From Metallyticus violacea (lineage: Eukaryota > Arthropoda > Insecta > Mantodea > Metallyticidae): DNA of 64,000 nt. The notes under the pieces were generated by a model. The model saw nothing but the letters and a program-made list of their open reading frames with translations, was not told where the DNA came from and searched no databases. The stretch lies in the NCBI GenBank assembly GCA_030762175.1, contig CM060837.1:9070001-9134000 (forward strand). The letters are read 5' to 3'. A program made the translations under genes and the position numbers. This document shows, in pieces, positions 40,501 through 53,900 of this stretch (the first letter of the stretch is position 1; each line of letters starts with the position of its first letter).

Positions 40501-43500
40501 AATGATAAAAGGGATCACTTCATCACTTACTGTGCTATTAATGTTACTGCATTATTGTTAGATATATTTATAGAGTTACAAGATTCTAGTACCTGACATC
40601 CTGCCAGATCATTTGTCAAATAATTAATTCTATTATAAATGTATCCATATTTTATCATTACTATAATGGTTATAGCTACATTTTAGTAACTACAAAGCCG
40701 CTTCCAATAAAGTATTTTCTTTCACTGAGTATTCCTCTTTCATATCTCAAATGTATCAATGATGGAATTCACAATTGTTACAATTCTATTTAAAATAAGT
40801 ATCTATAAATAATTTAATAATTTTTAATTTAAAGATGTTTAAGTTCCATCCCATTTTAATTTTGGAAAAATTTAGTCCTAAATTGAAATAACTAATATCC
40901 ATTTCATTGATCAAAAAAAGTTTTAAAGAACTATTAACACACTGTACTACTTCTCAGGAACATAGACATTAAATAATTTAACTGAAATTAATTCCTCTAT
41001 TAAATGGCTGATAAGGTGACAATCCATTATGTATGAGGCCACAATTGTTTATAAGAAAAAAATTCATTCAGTTACTCCAAAATTCAGCATATAAATTTGG
41101 ATCATATACTATATGTTACTTTCATTTATTAATTTTGCAAAATAATATGTGTCTCATAGATTAATCTAATGTATTTCCATATCTGCATCTGCAGATGGAT
41201 AATTTCCCGTGACTAGTCACAAACATAAAAAAAATGATATTATTGCTACACACTGTTTGACCTTCTGCAGTTTGTATTATAACAAATGAAAATACTGCAA
41301 GTAAAATATACTTTCCTTGGCATTGTCATAAAAATAACAATGCTATACAATACAACAAAAGTTATAATGTGAAATTATCACTTGATAAAAAGTATTATTT
41401 TCATATAGAGTAATGCTGAATATTTATCTAAATAAAAGCATTTAAAATACATATCTAATTTTCCCAGGTGAAGAGTTTTTGGGTTGGGGGCAATGTCCGC
41501 TCTCAACAAGACCCTCAGAGAACATGCTCTCTCGCCCCTATATAGTCAGTGCTATCATGACTGAATTTATGTTAGGTGAAGAATATAATGAAAGAGGGAA
41601 ATTGCATGCTGATGACTCGATACAAAAATGAGCAAATCATGAACTAGAGCACAATCATCAATTATTCAGGAAACCAGGAACATCATCTTCTCATAGTTGT
41701 GGCACAAGATGCTTAAATGAATGTTTTAGGAGATAGAAAAGCATAACTGTAAAAATTAATACAGGGTCAAAATTGTGATATATGTGTTGCAGCAATATAT
41801 TAATACATTTGGCCTAATTTTTCTGAACTAGAATAACATGCAACAGAAGGAAAAATACAAATCCAGGCTATGAAAAAAAGCTCCTTGCTGCCTTCGGATT
41901 AACAGCTGGACACAGCCATCTAGCAGTATACCTGCAAGAAATAAAAGAATCTATACATCCAAGAAGTGTACTATCTGCAAGGAGAAAGACAGTGTGATGA
42001 ACACCAATCACCTTTTAATATACAAAAGACTTAACAAGGTATTCCAAAGAAAAAAACATCATTGCACTATACTACACAGCAAGGTAACTAATTAGATAAA
42101 TCCTCAATGCAGCCCATTTGAAGAAGAAGATAAACAATGCTTCAATTTCTAGACATTTTTACTTTATACTGTTGAGTTTATCTTTTAACAGTAAAGTGAT
42201 AAACGGATAATAATTGTTTAAAATATCTGTCATAAAAAACATAAAAGATTTTATAATAAAGAAGCTCATGTAATGCATTCTCCTATTTCCCCAAGGACCT
42301 AAACAATACTGCCCCTGTGGAAAAGAAAAGCATAAATTAATAAAATTGCTCAATAAATAACATGTGCACATTATTCAAAATAAGTGTTGTTTCAGCAAAA
42401 ATATTCATACCTAGTCTTTGTCTTTAACCATCAGCTATATTAATGCATCTTGGAATGGCTGAATGAAAACCCTCTCCTGTTATTGGTAAGATCTTGTAGC
42501 GACGTTGCAAGCTATGACAGGCATACCTTAATAAATAGAATTTAAACATTTCTTATATTTAATAACATTATAAATGCAGTGAAAGACTCCTCAGCCATAA
42601 TTTTAACCTTACATAATTTATAGAAAATACCCTGTCCTGCTTAAAACACCAATAAAAGAAATATTAAATGAAAAAATTTCTGATAGATGAGATGCAATTT
42701 TAATATTCAATAGATTTGAACATGACTACCATTTGTAGCACAGTAGATGTAAAGCCTGTTGTCAACCTCTATCTAAATATTTTTTAGCATAGCATAAGAC
42801 AGATTCTGTGCTTAAAACAACTGATGTCAGTCACTAGTGCTCTAAATACTTGATCCATTATGAATTCTCATAAGAAAAAGTCCAAGAGTATTAGATCTGG
42901 TGTCAGTCAAGCTGTGGTCTCATATCCTCTGCCAATCTGTTGTCTCAGAAAGTTATCATTAAGAAAACTGCATACCTGGCATGTGAAGTAAGGAAAAGTG
43001 CCATCTTGCTGATAAATGGTTCCAGCAGGAAGTTGTGGCACAACATAGAACTAAAGCATGTCTAGATAGGTTGTGGCAGTCACTGTAGGTTCAGCAAAAT
43101 ATAGCGGTCCTATCACACAAATTTCCATTAAGCCTCACCAGACATTAATTTTAAATTAATCACATTTATGTTTGAACATAACAATCAAATTCTTACTTTC
43201 CCAGATTTTGCAATTTTTGTATATTGACTTTTCCAGACATGTGGAAAGTAGACTCTTCAGAGAAACACACATATCTAAGTACAAATTGTCTTGTTAATTT
43301 TGTCCAAGACACTCTCAACATAAACCAACCCTTTGTCTATATGACTAGCATGTTATTTAAATGTTTAATGCTCACAGATGAGCATTTTGTGCCCAACATG
43401 AATCATACTGCAAGGAAGCTTGAGTTGCAAATCAACTTTTTGGGTTGATTTTCTTGGGCTTCTTATAAAGCAGGTTCAATGGCATTCAATGCTATCTTCA

Positions 43501-46500
43501 GAAATGTTTTTCTTAGGATGCTCATGAGTTTTCTTTGTATGCTAGGCTATCTTCCCTTACATTCAGGAATGGGATCATATCTTTCAAGATGTATTCTCAA
43601 CAAAATTGACTTCACAAACTGGTTTTGCTAACCAAAGAATGCAAAATTTTCTGCTCAATCGTCCATATAGATCTAGCCTTACAGAACTAACAGTTTATAA
43701 TTATTTATTAACTTCTCAATTTCATTCTTCATGAGAACCATTGTTACATAAATTGCAAGATCTACATGACCAAACCTAGGAACATTTATTTCTCTTTGGC
43801 ATAAATATTTTAAATTATAGCCATTTCTTTTGTTGGTTTTTTTAAGCAGGACACTTTGTATATAAGCTTGGAAAAGAGAGAAGAAATTATTAAAATTTGT
43901 ACACCTGACAGAAAAACTATTTATCCCTTTCCTCCCTTCCTTGCTTTTCTATTTTATGCTCAATAATGTTTTCCTGTATAGTGTCAAACAATCACTTCTG
44001 CCTACCACTCAAAGATTACATTCCAGGAACATGTCCACACAGTTATTCACCAACATATTATTTTGTAAATAGCCTGACACAAACTTAAAAAACACTTCTC
44101 ATCTTGTTTTGCATAAAATATCCCATATATGTTAAAATGAGGTTCAGTTCAAAGTATATTCTAAAGTTATTAAACAGATAAGTGTGCACATAACAAATTA
44201 TTTATGAGGAAGTCACGCAAATTTCATTTTATTCCACTTACTTGGACATGTTTCAAAGGCAAATTTCCTTAATCATCAGCACAGTTCCACTGTCAGCTTT
44301 CCAGCATGGCATTAAGATGTCGCTCTTTGGATTTTATAAACTTTTTGATGAGGTTAATGTTGTTTGGAAGATCAAAACTAATTAAATTTTCTTTTATAAT
44401 TAATATCATTGTATGATTCAGTTGAACTACACACTGTTAATGCTTCACTTACTTGTCATAATGTATGGAACCAGTTCCAAGAACATTTTGTTCTCATCTT
44501 CAGCCAGGCTATGGTTCAACTGTTAGATCGTTCATTGAGCTGTGGGAATGTGTATTCTGCTCTGGTGGTGGTGTGATAAACTTGTAGTTTATGTTTTCAT
44601 CTCCAGTAGTGTCAAAGTTCATTAGACTATCTTTACGTTTGTAGATGATTTGTAGATTTAGATGTAGAAAATGTTCTCGAAACCGGTTCCATACATTATG
44701 ACAAGTAAGTGAAGCTTTAAGAGTGTGTAGTTCAATTGAATCATACAATGATATCAATTAATATGATTAGCTTCACTGTGCAAGTTCCAATTTACATTTT
44801 AATTTAATTAAATTTTCTTAGTTTTCATTCTAGAATATATTTTCCCACACTGATAATTCTATGGGTTTTTGAAGAGCTTTTAAGACTTTTGGTTCATTTT
44901 GGAACTCATGGTTTTTTTTTTTTGCCAAAAATGGTACGCTACTGCTGATTTTTCCATCTGTTTATATTTTACACTTCTCATGTGTTCCTTAAACCATATT
45001 GTAATGTTCCTTTTTGTTTTACCTATATATTTATTATTGCAGTCTTGGCAACTGATTTCGTAAATGCCAGATTGTTTTCCTGTTGGGATTTTGTCCTTTG
45101 TGTTGGCTTTTAGGAGGTTTTTCAAACTGCATTTATTCACTGGAGCCAAAATAATTTTGGTATCTTTAAAAATCTTTTGAAATTTTTGGTGTGCCCATGG
45201 ATGGAATGTAAATTTTTTATATATCTGCTTTCCTTTGTAAACTTTCAGTGTGGTGATTCCTTTTATTTGTTTTTTTTGTTTGGGTTTGTTTTTTTAATTT
45301 TTCTATCTTTTTCTTGACCAGATCTATTGTGTAGCCATTTTTCTGTGCTATATCTGTGATTTTTTGGTACTCCAATTTATATTCTGTCTCATTCACTGGT
45401 AGGTTTGTTAATCTGAATATGAGGCTATTGATTATAGAGAGTTTATGTTAAGTTGGATTGTGGCTGTTGCTTTTTATATAATTATTGGTATGGGTATCCT
45501 TCCTGAATATGCCAAATTCCAGTATGTTATCATTTTTTATAATTTTTATATCCAGGAAAGGTCTAACCTTTTTGTTCTCCATTTCCATTATGAATTTTAT
45601 GTTTTTCTCTTGTAGGTTTAGCATATCATTTCTAGGAAAAAACCGTGAGTTCCAAAATGAACCAAAACTCTTAAAAGCTCTTCAAAAACCCATAGAAGTA
45701 TCGGTGTAGGAAAATATATTCTACAATGAAAACAAAGAAAATTTAGTTAATTTTGATCTTCCAAACAACAACAACCTCATCAAAAAGTTTATAAAATCCA
45801 AAGAACAACATCTTAATACCACACTGGAAAGCTAACAGTGGAACCTGGCTGACAATGAAGGAAATTTGCCTTTGAAACATGTCCAAGTAAGTGGAACAAA
45901 TCTAATGAAATTTGAGTGACTTCCTCATAAATAATTTGTTATATGATACTATATTTCACTGTGAAAATCCCAAACTATTCAAATTTAGATAAGTATGCAT
46001 TTCATAGCTCATCCTTTACCATAGATTGAGTCTAGAGATAATATATATTTTCAGTTTTAAGCTCCTTTCAAATACTTATAAAAACTTTTTTCCTTAAAAT
46101 ACTTAGAAATATATTTAAATTTAGCTCAAACATAAAATAATCAGAAAGCAAAAAATATGACATGACATAGAAATATACCCCATACTGTTTACACCTTTAA
46201 ATGGATATCATGAATTTTCAGATTAATGTAGTACTGTTTGTATAATTTAATTAACATTTTGAGAGTTATACTTATAGAAAAGAATAATGTTTCTCTCTTG
46301 CAGTATGAATAAGGAAAACTGGGATTTGATGAAAAGTACTTATATAAAAAATAGAGATGCTATAAAATTTATGTCAGAATATGATCCTGCTGATGTTGCT
46401 GTTATGAGAATGGATACAACTTCCAAAAAATACTGGTATATATCAGCTGCCGCACTTGAACATCTGAGAGAGGATATTTTATCTGGTGAATATTTACTAT

Positions 46501-47884
46501 GTCCTTCTATACTTAAATGAATATTTGCATACTTTAGTAATTTTATAATGCTGTGAATCTGCTCTGAAGATGAAAGCGAATGGTCTTGAAACATGTTCTG
46601 AAGAATTAATCAGTTAGTGAAGTTTTAGTGTCACCTAGTGTCACTCATTTGTATATGTAACAACTTCCTAACTTCTTTTAAAATTACAATTTCATACAAG
46701 CACACAAGCTGTTAAGAAGTAACCTACATTAAATAACTGAAGATGAGAGCGAATGCTCTTGAAACATGTTCTGAAGAATTAATCAGTTAGTGGAGTTTTA
46801 GTGTCACCTAATACTGACTCATTTGTATATATATTTATAATGCTGTGCTTATTAAGTGTAATTTTCTGAATATTGTTCTTCTTTGTTTCTATAGATAAAC
46901 GGATCACCATACGATTCTCCTGGATAATAACACCAACAGCTCGATATACAACTGCAGCAACAGCTGTTGGAGAAAAGGAATATACACTTCCACCAGCAAC
47001 TTCAGATTCATCTAGCATTATGAGAAAACAGTTCTTAAATCTGTTAAATGGAAGTTCTGACACTACCATCACTGTCCCATACATTATGCCAAAGTTCCTT
47101 CATGTTACACAAACTGGGGAGACTAAAGTACTTGCATACTTTATGGATAGAGTTGGTATGTAATATAGTTTTGGTTCAATAAGAGGATGCTATAAGTTAG
47201 AGTAAAATAAAATTATGTTTGATTAAAAGAAATGGAAAGAACAGTAGAAATTATGAAGATTTATAGCCTTGTACAAAAAAGAGGCAATTCTTTCCTTTAG
47301 AACACGGAAACAGATTTTGTTCAATGTGGTTTTAATGTGGTATTTTATGTATTTTAATCATTAATTTTTTTCTATTAAATACCTATAAAATGTATAGTAA
47401 TGCTACAAACTCAAGAGAGATAGTCAAATTAAAAATTGCATCATTCTAGGTTGTTCTTTATTCAATTGTTACACTATCAATAAGATAAGTAGCAGTCCAT
47501 CAATACAAAATAAGACAAAACTCAAACCTTCTTGTACATAAGCATAATACTTCCTTATACCAAAGAAGTATATTGCATTCTAGCATAAAGATATACAATA
47601 ACCTTCTGATTTACTTAAGGAAATACAACAAAATAAAACTGCTGCTTTCACTCAAATCAGATTTTCTTGTATATATTGTAAATAACTATTTCATAACTGC
47701 ATTATCCTAGTAGTGTGAGAATGACCATTTATTTCATCTTTGTATTTATCTTGATATTATTGTATACCTCTAATGGTATTACATTTTTTACTTTTGATAT
47801 TCTTGTATATAATTTAGTATTTTATTAAGATGTGTCCAACATCAATTATACTACTATGTACTAAAGTAATCAATGGATCAATAA

Positions 47885-47923
<39 letters not shown>

Positions 47924-50900
47924 CACAGAAGACTAATGAAAGATTGATAAGTGCTAATCTTAATATAACATCATGTTAAATACCATTTCAGTATATCTCT
48001 AATACATGAAATTTCTATTCTTCTGTCACTCAAAAAACTGAAGAGCATTAGAAGTATCAATTTCAATGACACATAACTATACTAAATGTATGCAGAAAAC
48101 TATTTGTAATTATAATTACTTATTGATGAAGCATAGGCATTTGGTGTCATCAAAAATTAAACATAACAGTTATTAAACAATAATAAGCATAGATTTCAGG
48201 AAATAAAAAATATGATTTTATTTTAAAAATATTAAAATGCAATTTCTAGTATTAATTACACTACATACAAATCACAGTATATTTCCTAAAGTAGTTTTGG
48301 CACAAAATGAGTACAAAATGCATTATGCATATCTGCTTATTGACTACTTATGCACAATATTTGAATTAAGTATCTACACAAACTGCACCCCTCTAAACCC
48401 CAGCAATGGATAACCATTACAGAGGGAGAAGGAGAGAAAGGTAAAGTCACAACCACATCATGAAACACGTGAGCCTCTAAAATGTTATGTTACTGTTTTG
48501 TTCATCTCCATTATCAGGATTATGGACATTCAGCAAAATATTTTTGATGTTATTCTTATCAATTATAGAAACACACCTTCCTACAACTAGCAAGATGGTT
48601 CCTCCAGAGATTTAAAAAATTTCCAAAATTTGATAGCTTAAATATAAAGAATTCCAAAGAACTGGTGGAGAAAATTAAAGGTTTGTTTCTCCAAAGGAAT
48701 GATCTTTTAGTGTCTTTCAATGTAAAATCACTTTTTCCCAGGATACCAAAATGCAATCTCTTCAGAAATGGTTACAGCCTGTGAAATTAAGCAACGAGGA
48801 GACTGAGGAATACATCCAACTAATCGAAGTATGTATCAGTCAGAATTTCTTCAGGTTCAATGGTGAATTTTACAAACAAGAAGCAGGTTTAGCTCTGGGG
48901 AATCCATGATCACCTTTTCTGGCTGATTTGTATATGAGCAGTTTAGAAATGCACATCACCAAATCATTTCCATACATTTTCAAAGTATGTGGATGGTATC
49001 TTTGCAGTGGTCAACAAGAAACTTTTTGATGATGCTTTGAAATTGCTAAACCTATAAGATAAAGAAATTAAATTGACTTCTGAAACAGAGCAAGTCAACA
49101 TGACCAATAATTTGGAATTTGGAATATACAGAAAGGACATGCAGACTGAGAATTACATAAAGGCAAGTGGATTCAATCCCACATCACACAAACATACATA
49201 GCATACCTATGAATGAATTTGAATACAGCAAAGAGTACTATCATATTATACGAACAGCAAAATTCAATGGGTATGACCAAGAAATTGTAGATAAGAAAAT
49301 AAAGAAATTCAAACAAAAGAAGAGGTTAAAGCAGGTTACAACAATGACAGCAATAAAAGAATCTACCATCCACATTAAATTCACTTAGCATCCTTGGGTC
49401 ACCAAAAATTACAAAAAATATTCAGTTTGGGATTACTTTGTCCCCAGTGAACAATTTTAGCTAAAAAAATTGGCTCACTTCTGGTGATAATGAGGAGAAG
49501 AAGCCAGGAATATATAACATCAACTGTTCAGAATGTAACAAAGTATACATTAGAAAATCAAAACGAAGCATTGGAATCAGGCTGAAGGAACACTGGAGAA
49601 ACATCAGGTATAATCAGATAGAGAAATCAGCAGTTGCACATCACTTTTGGAGAGTTAAACATGATATAGAAATGGGAGTGAAATTATTGAAATTCATATA
49701 TCAGCCAGTGGAGCTGGAAATATGGGAAAAAGTTTATATAAAAAACATGAGGATAAGGTTATGAACTTTGAGATCCCAATGAAGATTAATTCAGAAGTTC
49801 ATAAAATGTCTATGAGAGCTACACCAAGTCCAGCCAACCAACAAGGAATCCTACAGTTGACTCACAACTGAGGATTCAGGCAAAAACCTGCGAATTTAGT
49901 TTTGCATAATTCAACAGTAAGTGGAGAATAAGATTATCAAATTGACGCACTAAATAATTAAGAATTCTTTTGAATATTAACATATAATAAAGCATTTTAT
50001 TTGTCCTGTAGAATGCTCCATATAGTTACTCAATAGGAGAAAACTGAATGGAATGTATATATGCACAGTAGAATGCTTTAATGTTTGAAGAGAGGTGAAA
50101 TTTGAGAGTATTCTAAAAGCACTGCATAGGTTGCATAATTTATTACAGAGGAAGTATGTGTGTGAAGGTCAAAGTAAATTAGAATCAATCCAGACCCCCA
50201 GGAATTTAATGCACTCTACTTCACTTTCACAATGATTTTCAACATATATTTGCAAGGAATTTAGAAGCTTATGTTGACTAAAATTGATAAATACATTCTT
50301 ATCAATATTTAGGTTAAGTTTGTTATAAGCTAGTCATTCTTCAATTCGTTTGTTTATTTCATTTATATCAATTTATAGTTGATTTGATTTTTGTTCTTAA
50401 AGATCAGGTATGTATCAACTGCAAACAATATAGCACAAGTTAACTAAAATGATTAAAAACAAGTACAGCATAAACTTAATTCCCTCAATGCCATATTATC
50501 AGACATCTCTGTACTCAGCCTCTATCTCAGTACCACTGTTTTTTCATCGGTCCTGGTGGTGTAGTGGTTACCATACTTGCCTCCTACAACCAAGATCGCG
50601 GGTTTGAACCCGGCCAGGACCAATGGATTTTTTCAGGGCATAAAAATCCTAAGTATGGCTTCCTTCAGAAGGGAAGTAAAACCGTGGGTCCCGTGTCATA
50701 CATTTACGGCACGAAAAAGAACCTCAAGCCTGAAAGAGAGGCCTCTGAGCAAAATTTGGTGGCCATTTCATGCCCTGAGTTGAATGGGATGCTGATGACC
50801 TGAGATGTTAAAGAGCGTCCATAAATAAAGCAATCAAAAAAAAAAAAAAAACACTGCTTGGTCTTGGAATTCACAGTCACAAGATATCAGGGGTAATCAA

Positions 50901-53900
50901 CATCTATATATTTTTAAATCTTTGTTATTCAGGTATTTATTTACTAACCAGATTTAGGTGCCACTGTTTAAATTTTTTCATATTAGTTAATATTCCATAT
51001 CCATGCTTAAAAATACCAAAAAATTTATTTCTACCAGTTTCTCTGTCATTTCATACAATGCATAGAAGTTTTGTTAAGATTTATATTGATTAATAGATTT
51101 TGTACCTTTTTATTTGTGACTGGCAAAGAGCAAGGGCTGAATACTAGTCATATATTTGCTATAAACTGTTTAGCATAATTTAACTAAATATATAAACCAA
51201 TCAATCTACAAAAATATAAATTATAATTTTCTCAACTTCTTGTTTAATTTACTCATCTTTCCCCCAGTAATCTTCGGCTATCTTTGAAACATCTGAAATT
51301 GATTTTCTTCAGTCCACTGTGATACTTTCTCCTATTTATTTATTTTTCATTTATTATGTATTTTTAAAATTGATCTCACATTTGAAAATTTTATGTAGGT
51401 ACCTCTCTGTTCTGTAAAGCAAGGCCTAAACAAATGTATAATTTCATTATAATAAGAGTTCCAGCAATCTAAGAATGCTGCCATGGGTGGCCAAGGTCAT
51501 TAAGGTGCAGACTCGTGAGCATGAGGTCTGGGGTTTGAATCCCGCCAGGACCATCCTTCCTGACAGAGGTTTTTTCCAGGTTTTCCTCAGCCCTCATAAA
51601 TGGCAAGTGCTGGGGAGGTACCCAAAACTTAGTCCTGGAATGTTTCCTTCCTTAAAAAATCCTTTCCCAATATATCATTTCATCTAACATATCATCAGTG
51701 TCCAGTGTCTGTGGTGCCTCAGTAGTAAAAACAGGCGTTAAACACTATTCAAAAAAATTCTGAGGACATTATAGTTACATTGAATGAATGTGTGTATTTA
51801 TATAAGACTGGTTGAAGGGGGAAAAAGGCCTTAACTCTGTCAATATAAATAAATAAATAAATAATGAATGGCATAATACAATTTAAACATAGGTAAATAA
51901 TTTCTTAAAATTGACAATTTAAGTTCAACATATTGACATATGTAATGTAAATAATCTAAATAAGTTAAATATCTTTCCTTTTTCTGTTTCTTCAGATCAA
52001 AGAGTACTGTGTGTGTATGTGCATATGTTTGTTTTATTCCCTAAATCCAACCATGGATGCCATAATCTGTCCTGTTATCAACACATTGCATATTGTTGCA
52101 TATGCAGACTTGGTGTGTAAATATTTGGGATCAATTCATAATTAAGTTTCTTATTTGAAACAGTAATGTACAATTTTGTTAAAATTTTTAGCTAACACCA
52201 GTTTAGAATTGCATCAGATGATGCAAGAGTGATTTACCACATCCTAGGAACTTTACCATGAGTTCATGCTTCCAGTTAGTTATAGCTAAATCATGACTCC
52301 TATTGACTATGCTTGCCACCCCTGTCCATAACTATCATTCGCTACTGTACATTCAAAATTAGGATGTAACCCCCCCCCCATATATGGTAATGATGATACT
52401 ATCCTGATGAATCCTGAAACCCCTCTAAGAATTTCATGTTTTATTTAAGCACATGACATGTCCGGTCAGGCAGGACTTTTGCTCTGTAACTGATCGGCGA
52501 CTAACTAATAAGTGTTAGAGGCTAGGAATATTATGCATGCAGATGTATCACCAAATATAGAAGATAGATTTTCAGGATAGGCCACCAGGAACACCTCTGA
52601 CACCAAACAGTGTCCACAACAACTCCCCAAAGGTAAGAGAAAGATAGTGGTGTTAATTTCCTCCTTTAGCTTTACAAGTAGTATATGCAAAATATATAAA
52701 TAATTAGTTAAATTCAGCTCTACCACTTGAGTTATGTTCCCATCGCAGGCCTTAGGCTATAACAGAGGTGACAAACATAATCAAGGTGTGCCAAAAGTTT
52801 CCATTATGTGAGAAACCACTCTTGCATCAGATAATGTAATGCTAAATGGTGTTAGCTAAAGTTTTAATGAAATAGTACAAAACTGTTTCCAATAAAGAAA
52901 CCTAATTATTACCATTCTAAAATATTTACATACCACACCTCATATTCACAATATTACTGTTTACAAGTGTATTTAACTACAAGCTGTATTCCTTACTTTC
53001 CAATTTGCTTGTTGCAGTATCTAAGAAGGAAAACAGATTTAGAAGTATTGCACTGAAATTAACAAAAATAGGATCTGAAGGAAACCAGTGGTGGGAGATG
53101 AATGAAATTTGTGATGACTACAACTATTATATATATTTGAAGAACATAGCACCAGGAAGCTGTACCAGGCTTGTGATATTTACCTTCAGTGACAGAATAT
53201 TTCCTGAAGCACTCATTGCTTTCTCCAACTCAGGGTAATAACATTTATGATAATATAGTTAATAGAAATGTACAAAGAGTAAAAGTGATTTCTGATATTT
53301 AATATATTTAGAAGCTATTGACAGTGATGAACTAAAATATTCTAAGTTGAATTTTGACACAAACTTCACTTACGGGGTTTTTAATTCAGCTGCTGACTGA
53401 CTGCTTAGAAGTTTTGGGTTGCTTAATGTGGTTGTGGATGGATCCAAGCTACTACTCTGTCCACATCTGTTGGATGGAATAGGAATTTGGGATATTGAAA
53501 TTCATCAATTTTTCTCAATTTTTAAGAATGAAAATTTGTTCCTATGTGGATAGTTGTGGAGGGTGTATTTCTTTTAACAAAATGACTTCTTGCTTAATTT
53601 CATGGATGTATTCCCAAAAGTGAGTTGCTATCTCTGATTTTTTTCAGGACATTTCTAAAATGTTATTTCTTTCTAATTTCCAAATTATCTTTACATTTTT
53701 ACCATGAATTTTAAATTGCAATCTAAGTATTCCATTACATATATGCAGTGGTATGCTTTTTTCTGATGGTATGCTCTTTTTCAACAAAGAACCTCAAAAT
53801 GTTTTAATATTGTATTTATTTTGTGGTGCTAATTTTATACCATGTTCTTTGAAGATCTTCCTAAACTTGATATTCCGGTTGATAAGTGAATCTACTATAT

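Noticed and set aside
49167..49388. 73-codon frame as a host gene
   Set aside because: It belongs to the linker between RT and GIY-YIG of the Penelope-like element at 48556-49940.
50549..50625. Second tRNA-like sequence
   Set aside because: It is the head of SINE family A, repeated at 36802 and, on the minus strand, at 61907 and 62289.
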